The notes under the pieces are model-generated. The model saw only the letters and a list, made by a program, of their open reading frames with translations, had not been told where the DNA came from and did no database searches. Position numbers and translations under genes: made by a program. From contig KL647297.1 in the NCBI GenBank assembly GCA_000727475.1, positions 86,554-150,553 of the forward strand: a stretch of 64,000 nucleotides of DNA, given 5' to 3'. How positions within the stretch are numbered: the first letter of the stretch is position 1; every line of letters starts with the position of its first letter. Shown here in pieces: positions 32,679 through 44,930 of this stretch. Source of the DNA: Sarcocystis neurona. Taxonomy: Eukaryota > Apicomplexa > Conoidasida > Eucoccidiorida > Sarcocystidae.

Positions 32679-33962
32679 ATGACAACAACACTTAAGCAGC
32701 CGGCGATGGCTTGTTGCCATTCAGCAGCAGCAGCAATCCCTGCAGCGCCCGTGATTCGACTACGGGCCCAAGTGCCGGCGGTAGCTACGACAACTGTTGA
32801 AACAGTAAAAACGCCTACTGAGGTATCAGTCACTGCAACGAAATTAGTGGGGACTGCAGGGAAAGCAGCAGTTGCCACAGCGGCACGAGCGGCAGTATCA
32901 AAAGCAGGAGCAGTGTCAGGAACAGCGGCAATTATTTCCGCGGCTGCACTTCCTGGGGAGTCACAGCCTGGGCTGTCAAGTCTGCAACATCAGATGCAGC
33001 AACTGCAGCAGCAAATTCAGCAGCAGCAGTGTCTCCAGCTGCAGCAGTACCAGCAGCAAATTCAACTGCAATGCCGCCAGCAGCAGCTGCTTTTCCAGCA
33101 GCTGCAGTATCGTGAGCTGCAGCAGCATCTAGTGCAGCAGCAGATGCAGAAGTCTGACCTGCGAGAACAGCAGCAGATGAAGGAGCAACGACTTCAACTG
33201 CAGCAACAGAATCGACAACAGCACCAGACTCCGCAGCAGCAGCAGGCACTGAAGCAGCGGCAGAGCCAGGAAGGGAAGCAGCAGATACTTTCACTTGCTG
33301 TTGTAGCCTCCCAGCCAAATTCCGTCAGTAAAATCGTAACACCAGATACGACGAATAGCAAATGTCCTGCTCGAGAAGCGGCCGCGCAGCGCTTTGTCCC
33401 CACGCCTGGTAGTTCTCTAACGGAAGGAATCTTATCACTGCAGCAAAAACCTGTCACGCTAAAGTCGCAGACACAGCTGCAGCAGCGTGTGAGACAGCAG
33501 CATCAGGAAGGGGAAAGGCAACAGCAGCAGCAGCAGCACGAGAGGCAGCCGTGGTCAGGAGCTGGCCAGCAAGGGCAACACTGCTGCCACGGAGTAGCTA
33601 CCTCCACGCAGCAGCAACAGCCGCAGCAGATGGTTGTAGCAGTCGTGACGTCTGACACATCTCAGCGTAAAACAACCGGAGAGGGTGCACACGGGCAACT
33701 GCGACCACAGATTCTTCCAGTGCAGGTGCATGTGCAGAAGCAGCAACTGCAGCAGCCTCAAGGACGGCAGCAAGAGCAACGACAGCATCGCAGTGGCGTG
33801 ATGGACCTGCAGCTGCCAACTGCAAATACTCAGAAGAACCGGTGCCAGGGCGAAATAAGGAAGTCGCCAGTCGTTGAGGCGTATTCGCTGCTGCAGCAAC
33901 AGCAGGAACAGGTGCCGCCTGGGACTTTGAAAGAGAGTGCGTTGTCGGCTAAAGCAGCGTAG
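32679..33962 (+). CDS. glutamine-rich hypothetical protein
   Basis: Single open frame of 427 codons from an ATG. It starts with an Ala/Thr/Val-rich segment (about 1-100), has a Gln-dominated middle (about 105-200), then mixed sequence with further Gln blocks to the stop. Gln is encoded by mixed CAG and CAA interrupted by other residues, and the non-Gln segments look protein-like, which argues for coding rather than pure repeat. An in-frame upstream extension to an acceptor at about 32638 is possible. Glutamine-rich proteins are common in Eimeria; the function cannot be inferred. Confidence 0.4.
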   Translation: MTTTLKQPAMACCHSAAAAIPAAPVIRLRAQVPAVATTTVETVKTPTEVSVTATKLVGTAGKAAVATAARAAVSKAGAVSGTAAIISAAALPGESQPGLSSLQHQMQQLQQQIQQQQCLQLQQYQQQIQLQCRQQQLLFQQLQYRELQQHLVQQQMQKSDLREQQQMKEQRLQLQQQNRQQHQTPQQQQALKQRQSQEGKQQILSLAVVASQPNSVSKIVTPDTTNSKCPAREAAAQRFVPTPGSSLTEGILSLQQKPVTLKSQTQLQQRVRQQHQEGERQQQQQQHERQPWSGAGQQGQHCCHGVATSTQQQQPQQMVVAVVTSDTSQRKTTGEGAHGQLRPQILPVQVHVQKQQLQQPQGRQQEQRQHRSGVMDLQLPTANTQKNRCQGEIRKSPVVEAYSLLQQQQEQVPPGTLKESALSAKAA

Positions 33963-34959
33963 CGGCTGCAGGACTGTGCCTTGTGGAAGAGGATGTAACA
34001 TGAGCGTGTAATGCTATTGCTGCTCTTGTTGCTACCTTGGCAGCTACGGTCCGCTTCGTTGCACTTCGTATCTATTCTTTCAGAATCTGCGTGTGCTGAT
34101 TGCACACGCAGATTCAACGTGCGTCTATTCGTTTCCCTCTTCCTCCTCTCCATTTCCATTTCGTTGAATGTGAGGGACAGCGAACCCAACTTTCGTGCAC
34201 TACTTTTTACGTTGCCTTTTCGAATTCACCCAGAACCACTTCTTCCATATTTTTTCACATTCTTATCTTCGAGGCAGCAACACAACTTATACCTTTAGCT
34301 GAAGATTCGAACGTGTGTGCTGCTGCTGTTTCTCATTCTGGTACGTCGCAAATGCTGTTGCTGCATTTCCAGTTGCTTCTGCCGGGCTGCCGCTGTAGCT
34401 GTGACGCTCTCAAGTTCAGCTGCTGTAGTCCGAGTTCGTGGTGCGATTGCAGTTGCTGCGGTTGTTTGACCTGCAACAGTCTTCTTTTGTTGCTGCGCGA
34501 TGTACATGAGCAGCTGTGTCTGTGTAGAGTTCCACGAATACTCCGCCTTTTCTGCAGCCATGTGCACCTCCACGACGCATACAGACAAGTAGCTCGGCCA
34601 GCAGGCGAGAACCTAGCAAAGCGCTAAAAGTGTGCATCTCCTCTTCAGAAGCATGCGACTACGTACATCCACGCGGTCACTTTCTTGTTCAGGACGGCGT
34701 AGTTGCCCGTCTGCTGCAATGCAGTTGACTTCTTTGTTCCCGCCCTTGCCGTTAAGGAGAAGGCTGCGTTACAGCCGCACTTGTGTGAATGTAGATTTTC
34801 TTATGTCCGCATTTCCACGCGTGGAGAATGCGGCGATTTGGGAAGAACAGTAACACGTAAAATGAGCCACTTGCTGATAAAACTGATTTAGCGTCCTAGT
34901 TCGAAGATTCAGCATTGTGTTCCTACGTACATATTTCGTCCTTCTCTTTCTTATTTCAA
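33963..34959. promoter_or_regulatory. upstream flank of the COPI-associated gene
   Basis: CTG/TTG-rich sequence (34300-34500) then mixed DNA up to the first ATG at 34960. It should contain that gene's promoter (inference). A 95-codon ORF at 34011-34298 begins with a Leu run but has no further support. Confidence 0.3.
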
Positions 34960-37900
34960 ATGAAGCGAAACGAGGAGAAAACTGCGGGAGAGAAAGAACA
35001 ACGAGAAGGGCAAAATCTTGGTAATTAGGCGAAGCTGTCGCTTCTTGGTCGTAGACGGTTTTTCCACGTTCCTATCCCCACCTTTTCACCTCACTGCTTG
35101 TGTGTTTCTTCGTATTTTACTCTTCTTCTGGACTTCTTCTTCCTCCTCTTCCCCTGCTTCTATTCGTTTTCATCAGTCTGGTGCTCGCTTTAATGCTCCT
35201 CCTCCGTCCCCTCTTCAGGCACGTAGCTCCCGTGCTGCTTGTTGCAGCGACGTCTTTGCTGCTGCTGTTACTCTTTAAGGTGCACTGCTGCTGCCGCTGC
35301 TTTTGCGCTCTGCTGACGCATGTGTATGTACCTGTGTATCTACGCACGTGTGTGTGTATGTGTATGCGTATGTACATGTCTTTATATATGCATGCATGTA
35401 CATGTGTATATCTGCGTATATGTCTAGCTATATCAGTATATACAAATGTGCGTGTATGTGCGTACGTATACATGTATGTGTGTACGTACATATTTCTATC
35501 CATATCTCAATATATACAAACCTCTGTGTACGTGTACGTACACAGGTATGTATGCATGTACGTATTTCTCTCTCTTCTTGTTTTTTTCTCTCGCGCTCTC
35601 TCTAAACATATATGTATAGATATGGTCAGGCACGTGCGCTGAGCTACTGAGCTACTGCTGACGGCAGTCAGTTGCTCGTGCTTTGCTGCTGTTGCGAGTG
35701 GTGGATCGGTGACACGCATCGCCTGTGAATATATCGACTCTGCGTGGATGTATATGCATCACCTTTGTACCTTTCTCTTGCTTTTTGCTTCTCTTCCTGC
35801 GCAACATCTGTGTACCTTTACCTTGCTCTTTGTTCTTTTCTCTCTCACACGCATGCGAACAAACAAGAAAAAGGAGAGAGAAAGGAAAGATAACATTGGC
35901 TTGTAGACTGTGCTGCTGGTGTTGCTGCAGATCCGAAATTTGTTAGGTATCTGTGCTTCGCGTCGTCTGCTGGCGCCGTCGTGCTGCTGGTGCTCTGCTC
36001 GCTGCACGTGTCCCTGGCGATTCTTCAGCCCGCAACATACATACTTGTTCTTGCGCAGGGGTAAGGACGGAGGGACATAAAACGCACGACTCAGTACATA
36101 TATATATATATGTCTCTGCGCATATGTGTACGTATCTCTCTGCTCTCTGTCTCTAGCTGTGCCCGTCCATGTCTGCGTGTGCGTTTATGTGTATATGTGT
36201 TTCTCTAGGTGTGTGTGTTTCTCTCGCTCTCTGTACCTACGTCTCCCTGTGTATGCATCCATAGGTGCAGGTGTGATAAACAAGCCCTAACCAGTGTAAT
36301 ATATCACATATATATATGTGTGTAGATAGGTGTATATACATGTATGTGTATCTCTGTACACACTTAACTGAGACGCATACAGGAGCGTTGCTTTTCATCG
36401 AGCACACGGCAGTGCGAGAGGAAAGGAAGATCTTATCGCGAGCTGCTATATTGGTGACTCTCTGCGCATGCACAGACGTGCACATCTCCCCGTACACATA
36501 CGTGTGGCTACGTGCCGCCATTCGTACATGTGCGTTACGCATAAGAAACGTACACGAGCCAAGCAACAGGATTCAACTGCAGCAGCGTTTCTCTCTTGGC
36601 CGCTGCTGCAGCTGTTCCTGTGCTGCTGGTCCTTTCCCATCTTCGACGGAACGGGTGCTGCCTCGCTACAACTCGGGCTGCTGCTGCTCTGTTGCTGCTG
36701 CTCTTGCATCGCAGCTGCTGCTGATCTTGCACCGCAGCTGCTTCTGTCCTTGCATCGCAGCTGCTTCTGTCCTTGCATCGCAGCTGCGGCTGTTCTTGCA
36801 CCGCAGCTTGTGTTGCTGCCGCTTCTCTGTTGCTGCTGGTCTTGCAGCGCAGCGGCTTCCTTGGCGCTGCTGTGGGAGTCCCGAGGATTGCCCCAGCTAC
36901 AAGTACAACAGGCGCTAGCGGCACGCTACTGCCCATTTCTTCTCCACCCCGTCTACAAAGGGCTCTTCTACATCTACTTGGGTGAGCGAGCCCCAGCCTT
37001 CTACCATTAGCAAAGAGAAGGCACGGCCAGCTGTCCCAGCAGCAGCAGCAGCAAGAGCAAGACCAGCAGCAGGAGCACGCCAGCAGAAAGAGCAGCAGCA
37101 GCGGCAACAGCAACAGGAACGGCAGCAGTGGCGACGGCAGCAGCAGCAACATCAGTAGCTACAGGCGGGGCGAAGGCTTCTTCTTCTGTGTGCGCTGACA
37201 TGATACTTGACAAGAAACTGCAACAGCAGCAACGGCGCAGCAAAAAGAGTTGTGCCAGAAGAACTTCGTTTGTCTCTAGCACTCGCCAGGAGCAGCGCTA
37301 CAACGGCAGAGCAGCAACAGCTCCACCGTCACCGTCCCAGCAGCAGTGCGTTCACGAGCACCAGCAGCTGCAAGAGCAAGTGCTGCAGCAGCAGCAAAAA
37401 CAGTAGCAGCGATGGCACCAACAGTAACACGGGTATCTCTACCTACCTATCTTTATTATCCCCTTTCACCTGTAGCCGCCTCTCCATCTCTTTCTGTGTA
37501 TATAAATACATATGCTAGCAAGGGAGTAGCGGACTCAAGCTTTCCACATGTTAGATATACACCTATGTATACGTGTAGATACGTGTATACATATCTGCAC
37601 GTGGTTGTAAAATGTATTCTTCCCCCTGTTTTTGAATGTGTAAGCAGTCGTCATATTGCAAGAGAAGAAAAAATTGACGAATGTCAAGTCTTCGTAAAAG
37701 TTTTTCTGGCTGTCTCCCCATGTACGTTTATATATTTGTATACAGGGGTAGCCATATATTCGTATAAATATGTTCGCGTGTGTTTATATCTACGCAAGTG
37801 TGTACAAATATATATATGTATACATATATTTGTACCTATATATTTCTCTCTATATTATATATATATATACACGTATTCTGCAAACCCGCAAACAAATACA

Positions 37901-40451
37901 CTTACATATGCGTGTATATATATATATATTTACGTTTGCACGTGCATAAAATAGAGCCGAAATAATACGCGTATACATATATATATACATACAGATATGT
38001 TACGTATACACACGCACAGGTCGTAGGTATATATATATATGTAATATACAGAGAGAAACAGAGAGAGACATACCTACATATATATATATATATATATATA
38101 TATACGCACACACGTCTATAGGTGTAGGTCTTTATACATGTATACGAACTGTGGCAATCATTTATTTCTTTCTGTCAATGTAGAAAGTAGATTTTCATGA
38201 GCTCTGTACACTTGTGCCGGGCGACATTGGCTGGTGCAGGAGCGGTCAGTCTCGCTCTACAAGCTGCCGCGACGATGAATTACTTCTCAGGTACTAACAA
38301 AAAATTCGTGTGATCAATCACATGCATGCAGACATTTTCTACAAACATGCGTACACACATATGTAACGTACAAGATGTATACACGTTTTTGTATGGACGA
38401 ACGAACCACACATACGTATATTCGTCTGTATCCACGGAGACGTAGATATACACGTATACCTTAGTAAGAAAAGCAGCGTTGAAGATCTTCGTATATATGT
38501 ACACACACACGTTGTCGACAATTTAGGAATACATACGTTACGACCACAGTCAACAAATTTATATATATATATATATGCATGTGAAGCACAACATATTCGC
38601 ATATGCACACTGAGTATGTATATGTATCATATACGCTGTTGAACGTATATGCGTACACATATATATATATACGCTGTATATACACCTACGTACGTATACG
38701 GATAAAGGATGCAAAGAACATATCAAAAATATACTTCGTATATATATGTACACACAGTCTGTATGCTGTATGCACACTATACATTAATGTATATATATAT
38801 GCGCACTATCTATCAGTCTAGTATATATATACACTACGTGTTTCCCGCGTATATATATACACACAATATGTATATATACACAATATACATATATACGTAT
38901 ATACTAGCATATATATATATACACAATGTATATACCTTGTGTATATATACACTATGTATATACCTTGTATATACATGCACTACGTATATACCTAGTATGT
39001 ATATACATTTTACATACACCTAATATATATATATATACATATATACACACACACAATATGTGTACCCAATATATATGTACGCTACATATATACGTAGAGC
39101 TGCACATATGGGCAGGTAGACATATACAGACATAAATGTCCACAAATTCGTACATACGTACGTAACTATATACATATATATATATATATGTAGACGTGTG
39201 AAAGAAGAGCTTCGCGGGCCTGCGTATAGACACGTATTTGTGTACAAACGTGCGTGTATGCCTAGATACGTCTATATACAAATATGCGCGCAACCACACG
39301 TGCATATATATCTGTATGCCGGCCAATATATGTCACCTACAGATGGAAACACACATATATATACATGTCTGTGTGCAAGTGTGCACATGTATATATTTGT
39401 GGACAGAGAGAGAAAAGGAGAAACCGGCATTTTTATTCTTCCAGAGAAACCGGCATTTTCATTCTTCCTTCGCAGATACGTGTATACACTTTTCCCTTGA
39501 GAATACATCACACACACATGCAGAGATGCCTACATATATATAAATATATATAAATGTAACTTTTGTGAGTGCGTGGGCTTTTCCTTCGACTCTCGTGACA
39601 ACCTGCTGCCTGTCTTCACTTCTGCTGTCGGTTGAAAGTGACGCAGAGGTAACACACACCTCTACACAAGTTTCTGCATAAAAAAAAACAGTCCTATCTG
39701 TGTGCCCCTATATATACATACAGGGGAAAATCTACTCATACACAAATACGCACATATATATAGATGTGTATATACGTACATACCAGCAGAAACCAACATA
39801 CATTCTACAGGATTCAACATGTCTACACCACCCTATATATATATACATATATGTATGCGTATATATATATATATGTATGTCTACATCACCTCTCTATATA
39901 CATATTTGTACATATATACATATATATGTGTAGAAATGTATACACATGTGTGCACTATCTGTAATTTTTCTCCTTCGACAATATGTAAAGAGTATATATC
40001 CTTCACAAATACAACTACTTGTGCGCATCTGCAGATAGCTACACGTTCACTACTGCACTGTCTATTTGCGCTAGTGCCCTTTCTGTTCCTTTCTTCTTCT
40101 CATTTACATGTCTACATCTCTATGTGTTTTTTTTTAAAAAACTTTCCCTTTCTAAAACTGCTCGTGTGAACTTGCAAAGTGTTTGTCTTCTTTTCTGTCT
40201 CCACACACGCCTCCACAGGCAACGCCATACATACGTATACACGCACATACACCGGGTACAAATGTATATATGTAGTGCCACACAATAGCATTTCTTAGCC
40301 TTCCTTCTAGCCCTCTCTATCCCTGCCCTAGTCTCTCTTCATTTACATATATATATATATATATATATGTGTACACATATATGCATACAATCGTAGACGT
40401 ATGTACGTATAGAGATACATATACTCTATCTGCCTCCCTCAGTCTCTCTTC

Positions 40452-40486
<35 letters not shown>

Positions 40487-41899
40487 TATGCATACAATCG
40501 TAGACCTACGTACGTATATATATATATATATATGTATACTCTATCTGCTTCCTTCAGTCTCTTCTCATATATATATATATATATATATATGTGCACATAT
40601 ATGCATACAATCGTCTAGGTACGTACGTACGTACATATATATATATATGAGAACAGGGAGATATACAGCGATATATGTACAAATGTGTGTAGAAAAGCTG
40701 GAAGAGATAAAAGTCCACATATATATATGTATATGTTTGTATGTTGGGACTTTGTTTTGGCTGTCGCTTTTTCAGGAGCGTCTCTCGTGTTGGCAGGTGC
40801 GCTGTGCATCGCCGTGCAGAAAGAATCCCGCCCAAGTCAGGTAACATTTTTTTGGTGCCTCCTACTCTTTCTTTGGTCGGCAATTCCTCGCGAATACATC
40901 TATAAAGTACATACGCATATATATGTACATATACATATATACCTGTGTGTGTAGGTCTATACACACATATGTGTTTCTGTATGCACATACGTCTCTGTGT
41001 ATGTATATATACCTGTCTATAGGAATGTACAGGCCTATGCATGTATGAATATATATATAAAAAGAAACTGTGAAGATCACCGTGTTACGCACCCACATAT
41101 ATATATATGTATAACTCATCCGTATGTCTCTTTCTCTCTATGGACATATGTAAAGTCAGAGAAAAACGAACGTACGGAAATCGACACACTTGGCTGCAAT
41201 CCACGTCTTTTACATCTGATGTCTCGTATGCAGATATATTATGCGAATATATTCGTGCATGCGTCGACGTGTAGGTAATGTGTACGTACACTGCAGGAGT
41301 GTATATATATACATATACATATGTATATATATTTAGAACGGGAGGCACAAGTGTGTGGTGATCTCTGTCATCGGTTTGAAGGCCTAAAAGTCACTCCTTT
41401 AATAAATACACTCTCGCTGGGCGCTTCCCCCAAACATGCACCACTATATATATATAGATACGTGAATATGTGTATATATATACATACACACATACACACA
41501 CACATATATATGTATGTGTAAACAAACTACTATACTTCTCTCTGTCTCTCTTCCTGACTCTCTGTATATATGTAGTGGATCTATACTTGTATATTATATA
41601 TATGTGTGTCTAGCAAATACGCGTATGTACTTTCTGTACACAGGTGGCGCTGTACATACAAAGGACAATGCAGGCGCATATATACGTAAATAAACGTAGA
41701 CATGTAGTAGATGGGGCTGGAGAGCAGAGATGCCACAGTTGCCAGTTCCCACCTATATCGCTTTTTACGACTCTGTAGAAGATGAGTTTATCAACAACAT
41801 GTAAAAGAAAAACAAAGCGGAGCCAATCGCATATGGAGGAAAACAGAAGGGTGGACTTGGGTCTCTTTTCTTCTGGACTGCAGAAATCTCTTCTCCTAG
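34960..41899 (+). CDS. COPI-associated (TVP15-like) Golgi membrane protein, six exons
   Basis: Small multi-pass protein of the COPI-associated family, expected in Golgi/COPI-related membranes. Exons: 34960-35020, 35931-36060, 36848-36981, 40776-40840, 41739-41800, 41884-41899. All introns are GT-AG with matching phases; total 468 nt, 155 aa. The start is an ATG opening a charged cytosolic leader (MKRNEEKTAGEKEQREG). Four hydrophobic segments follow, then the family-typical YKGLFYIYLG turn in exon 3 continuing into ASLVLAGALCIAV in exon 4, and an acidic tail (DSVEDEFINN). Length fits the family (about 140-160 aa). If the last 83-bp intron is retained, the protein ends one Met later at a TAA (41802), so the terminus is uncertain but the difference is trivial. 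The family call is from pattern recognition, not a search. Confidence 0.75.
35021..36847 (+). other. introns 1 and 2 of the COPI-associated gene
   Basis: Intron 1 (35021-35930, donor GTAATT, acceptor TTGCTGCAG) holds pyrimidine-rich sequence, a CTG cluster and a TG/TA field (35320-35560). Intron 2 (36061-36847, donor GTAAGG, acceptor CTTGCAG) holds TG/TA repeats and a CTG-rich block (36590-36840) with a repeated CTTGCATCGCAGCTGCTTCTGTC unit of about 27 bp at 36700-36790. Confidence 0.75.
38197..38290 (+). other. candidate alternative first exon or cryptic exon
   Basis: An ATG-started 31-codon patch (MSSVHLCRATLAGAGAV...), rich in small hydrophobic residues, lies in a repeat-poor island of intron 3. 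It ends at donor CAG/GTACTA in phase 1, exactly the phase exon 4 (40776) needs. Splicing would replace exons 1-3 with a shorter N-terminus. It has no standing as an internal exon. Confidence 0.3.
38820..39080. repeat. TATATACACAATATG-type short tandem repeat
   Basis: About 25-30-bp imperfect units built on TATATACACWATGTATATACCTTGTG recur at least six times within the TA field of intron 3. Confidence 0.6.
40330..40650. repeat. three-copy ~110-bp minisatellite
   Basis: CTCTCTTCAT, a (TA)n core, then ACATATATGCATACAATCGT recurs three times (anchors near 40380, 40490 and 40600), each followed by CTACGTACGTA-like sequence and CTCTATCTGC in the first two. Confidence 0.8.
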
Positions 41900-42689
41900 C
41901 GACGTGTGTTCGCAAAGAAATATCTGTGTGCGCCTCCTGATTGATGTATGTGTCAATAGTGAGGGACGTGTCTCTATATACGCTCGCACACAGACGGCTG
42001 TCGATATACTACGCTTGCTACTATAGAGAGGCACACATCTACGGACATTTATATGAATATATACGCAAATATAAATGTAGGTGTTGCTTCCGCGTACACA
42101 AAGGTGCAGCGATATACTAACTGGATCTACGTATGCACACGTGTACGCCAGCGTATACATATATATATATATATACTATGATTGCCTAGGTGTGAAGAAA
42201 TATATTAACCATATCTGTGTACGCAGACGTATACACATCAGCATATGTGTGTACATATGTATATATATGTTACGGTTGTTTAGATGTGAAGTGATATGTT
42301 TGCTCTATAAATATACACGCAGAGGTACATACCGCCGTGTACGCATATGTACGTGTATATACGTCTAAATAAAGGCGCTACGCTGGTAGAGATTTTCAGC
42401 AAAATTTAATCCTCGCCTTGTTGGGTGCACACCTACTTGCAGGTGTGGACGTCCCTCGAGCAAGGAACGTCTGTGTATACCTGCATGTATGTATCTGTGA
42501 AGCGAATCTCGATATGTGTGAGATTCGCTTTTTGGCAGTGAAGCAAACTGCCGACGAACTTTTTTTCATCTCTCCGCACGACATTTTCCTCCTTCATCTC
42601 TTCCCTTTCTATCTCTGCTGCACCTTTTACACACGCAGACTTCTCTTCACATGTCCGCGTATACGTTCTTCAAGGTGCGCAAGTCTCTA

Positions 42690-42721
<32 letters not shown>

Positions 42722-42959
42722 CGTTTCTATGTATTTCTCTTCTTCTATGTGTCTGTCCCTCTCTACTCTCTCTGAATATATATATATATATATGTATATG
42801 TATGTATTTGTCTATGGACGTATGTATGTATGTTTCTCTGTCTCTGTCTCTTTCTCTGTGTATCTCTCTGTTCTACGTATATATATATATGCATATGTTT
42901 CTCTTTCTGTCTTTTTCTGTCTGCGTGTCTCTCTCTGTCCCATATATATACATATTCAT
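41900..42959. other. intergenic TA-rich region
   Basis: It contains a diverged ~110-bp duplication around 42130-42350 (TATACTATGATTGCCTAGGTGTGAAG versus TATGTTACGGTTGTTTAGATGTGAAG) and a perfect 10-bp inverted repeat at 42499-42528. Open patches at 42420-42600 exist on both strands without a secure gene. Confidence 0.5.
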
Positions 42960-43215
42960 ATATATGTATGTGAATATATTTGTTCCTCTGTGTGTGTCTG
43001 TTCCATTCCTATCTGTGAAGATCTGCGTACATTCACATATATATGTATATGTATGTAAATACGTTTGTGTCTTTTTCTCTGTCTGCGTCTGTTCCCTTCC
43101 TATCTGTGAAGATCTCCGTATATTCACATACACGTGTATATATGTGAATATATTTGTGTCCCTTTCTCCGTGTGTGTCTGCTCTGTTTCTATCTGTGAAG
43201 ATCTCCGTATACTTG
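42960..43215. repeat. three-copy ~90-bp minisatellite
   Basis: The anchor ATCTGTGAAGATCTSCGTA recurs at 43011, 43102 and 43191, each preceded by a CTGTTYCxTTCCT-like stretch and followed by TTCACATAxxxxTGTATATRTGAATA. Confidence 0.8.
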
Positions 43216-44584
43216 TGCCTCCTTCTTCACGTTGCTTCTGTTGTCGACTTCTACATATATATGCAACAATGCTACATTTCTCTTCTACACATATATGCAA
43301 CGACGGTACATTTCTCGGTTTCTTTTCCCCTCTTTCTTTGTCTTTCTCCTCTCTCTCTTCCGTAAATATTTTCGAGAATCGCGTCCTACTTTCGCCTCCT
43401 CTGCTTCTTTGTTTTTGTCCGTACATTTCTTCGCTGTTTCTCCGACGAAACGGCCTGGCGTGACGCAGCAGCAGCTTTCGGCAGGGACGGTTGCGGGTGG
43501 GGAGGCAAGTCCGCGAGACTGCAGCACTTCTGCTTCTTCCCCTCCTTCGCCGCGGTACTACCATTCCTTCGCTATTGCAGAGCAGTGACAGAAACGTACA
43601 GCAGCCGCAAGGAGGAGACACTTATGCAAGAGACAAAAGTGGGGGGGGGGGGGGGGAACGGCCTCGAGACGCGCACAGAGAGCCGACAGAAGAAGAGGGG
43701 TAGAGGAAGAGAAAGGACTCTGCGATATCCTCTCTGCAGTAGATGCTGCAGCCTATCTGCCAAGCAAACCAATTCGGCAGAAAAAGTGCTGCGTAGTCTT
43801 TTCTTCGTCACCTGCAGCAATTCTACACAAGAAGGAGGAGGAGTTTCGCAGGACCGTCTTCTCGTCACGAAGAGAGAAGGGAAAGAAAATGAACTCTCTG
43901 TGAAAATTCTCGGCTGCAGCAGCATGTCTACACGAAGAAGGAAATTCGACGGTGTCTTCTCGTCGTCCCACGCGCAGCAGCAATTCTACAAATAAGAGGA
44001 AATGTGCGACGTTTCCTACCCACCACCTGCAGCAACTCTCTGTGAAAGTGTATTTGTGGGGAAATACGTCCGCCGTCCCAACAGAGTAATATCTTCATGA
44101 AATTTCGAGAAAAGTACTCAGTCCCTTCCTTCCCCCCTTCCCAGCGAGTCACAAAAACAGAGACAAGGCGAAGGACAAGGAAGTGGTTCGATAAAAATTC
44201 GTGGGACACGTGAATATATATATATATATGCAGACGGTCAAGAATGACTGTCACGCTATATATATATATATATATATGTATAATATGTATCCACAGCAAC
44301 AGGTGTACGCCTCGAGATACGATGTAGAGAGAGAAAGTAAAGAAAGACATGTTTAACAAGAATGCCTATCCCTCTCTACATAGAGATATATACATATATA
44401 TACGACCGCAGGCGTACATGTCGAGAAATGAAAGAGGAAGGGGAAGGCGAAGTATTTATTTACAGCGACCGTAGGTAGAGAAAGAAGTAGAAAGTTGACA
44501 ACCAGGGAAGAAGCGGAGGATAAGGCTCTCACAAATCTACGGATATTCGTCTGGACAGATTCCTATAACTGCGTCTACGAACAA
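43216..44584. other. mixed sequence with degenerate GCAGCAATTCTACA repeats
   Basis: CAGCAATTCTACACAAGAAGG-like words recur at about 43816, 43917 and 43976 with TCTTCTCGTC blocks between, indicating a decayed minisatellite. A 17-base G run sits at 43641-43657. A plus-strand open patch (43468-43588) ends at a stop with a protein-like tail (SPRYYHSFAIAEQ), but no gene model could be chained. Confidence 0.45.
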
Positions 44585-44589
44585 ACATG

Positions 44590-44930
44590 CAGATACATAC
44601 ATATCAACTCGCACTGGCGGCCACACACATTATGTACACGACAGGTGCCTACACGTAGGTCTGCACGTACAGGCAAGAAAACAGACATATACATATTAAC
44701 TTGCAGAGGCGGACATATATATACGTATATGTATAGGACAGATACCCACACATATATCTGCCTACACAGGCAAGCACACAGATATATACATATTAACTTG
44801 CATAGGCGGACATATATATATACGTATATGTATAGGACAGATACCCATACGTGTATCTGCCTATACAGGCAAGCACACAGATACATACATATTAACTCGC
44901 ACAGACGAACATACACATATATATATATAT
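44590..44930. repeat. three-copy ~110-bp minisatellite
   Basis: CAGRCAAGCACACAGATATATACATATTAACTTGC followed by GGCGGACATATATATACGTATATG and GGACAGATACCCA recurs at about 44590 (most diverged), 44680, 44790 and 44880. Confidence 0.8.

Larger units (their letters stand above)
36982..40775 (+). other. intron 3 of the COPI-associated gene
   Basis: 3794 bp with donor GTGAGC and acceptor CTTTTTCAG. It contains a CAG/CAA block (37030-37400), long TA/CATA fields (37780-39200), repeat-poor patches at 38150-38290 and 39560-39640, and the three-copy ~110-bp repeat at 40330-40650. Confidence 0.75.

Noticed and set aside
32872..33318. Ala-rich minus-strand frame opposite the Gln-rich ORF
   Set aside because: Antisense shadow of CAG/CAA codons; the plus frame is longer, has an ATG and better non-repeat segments.
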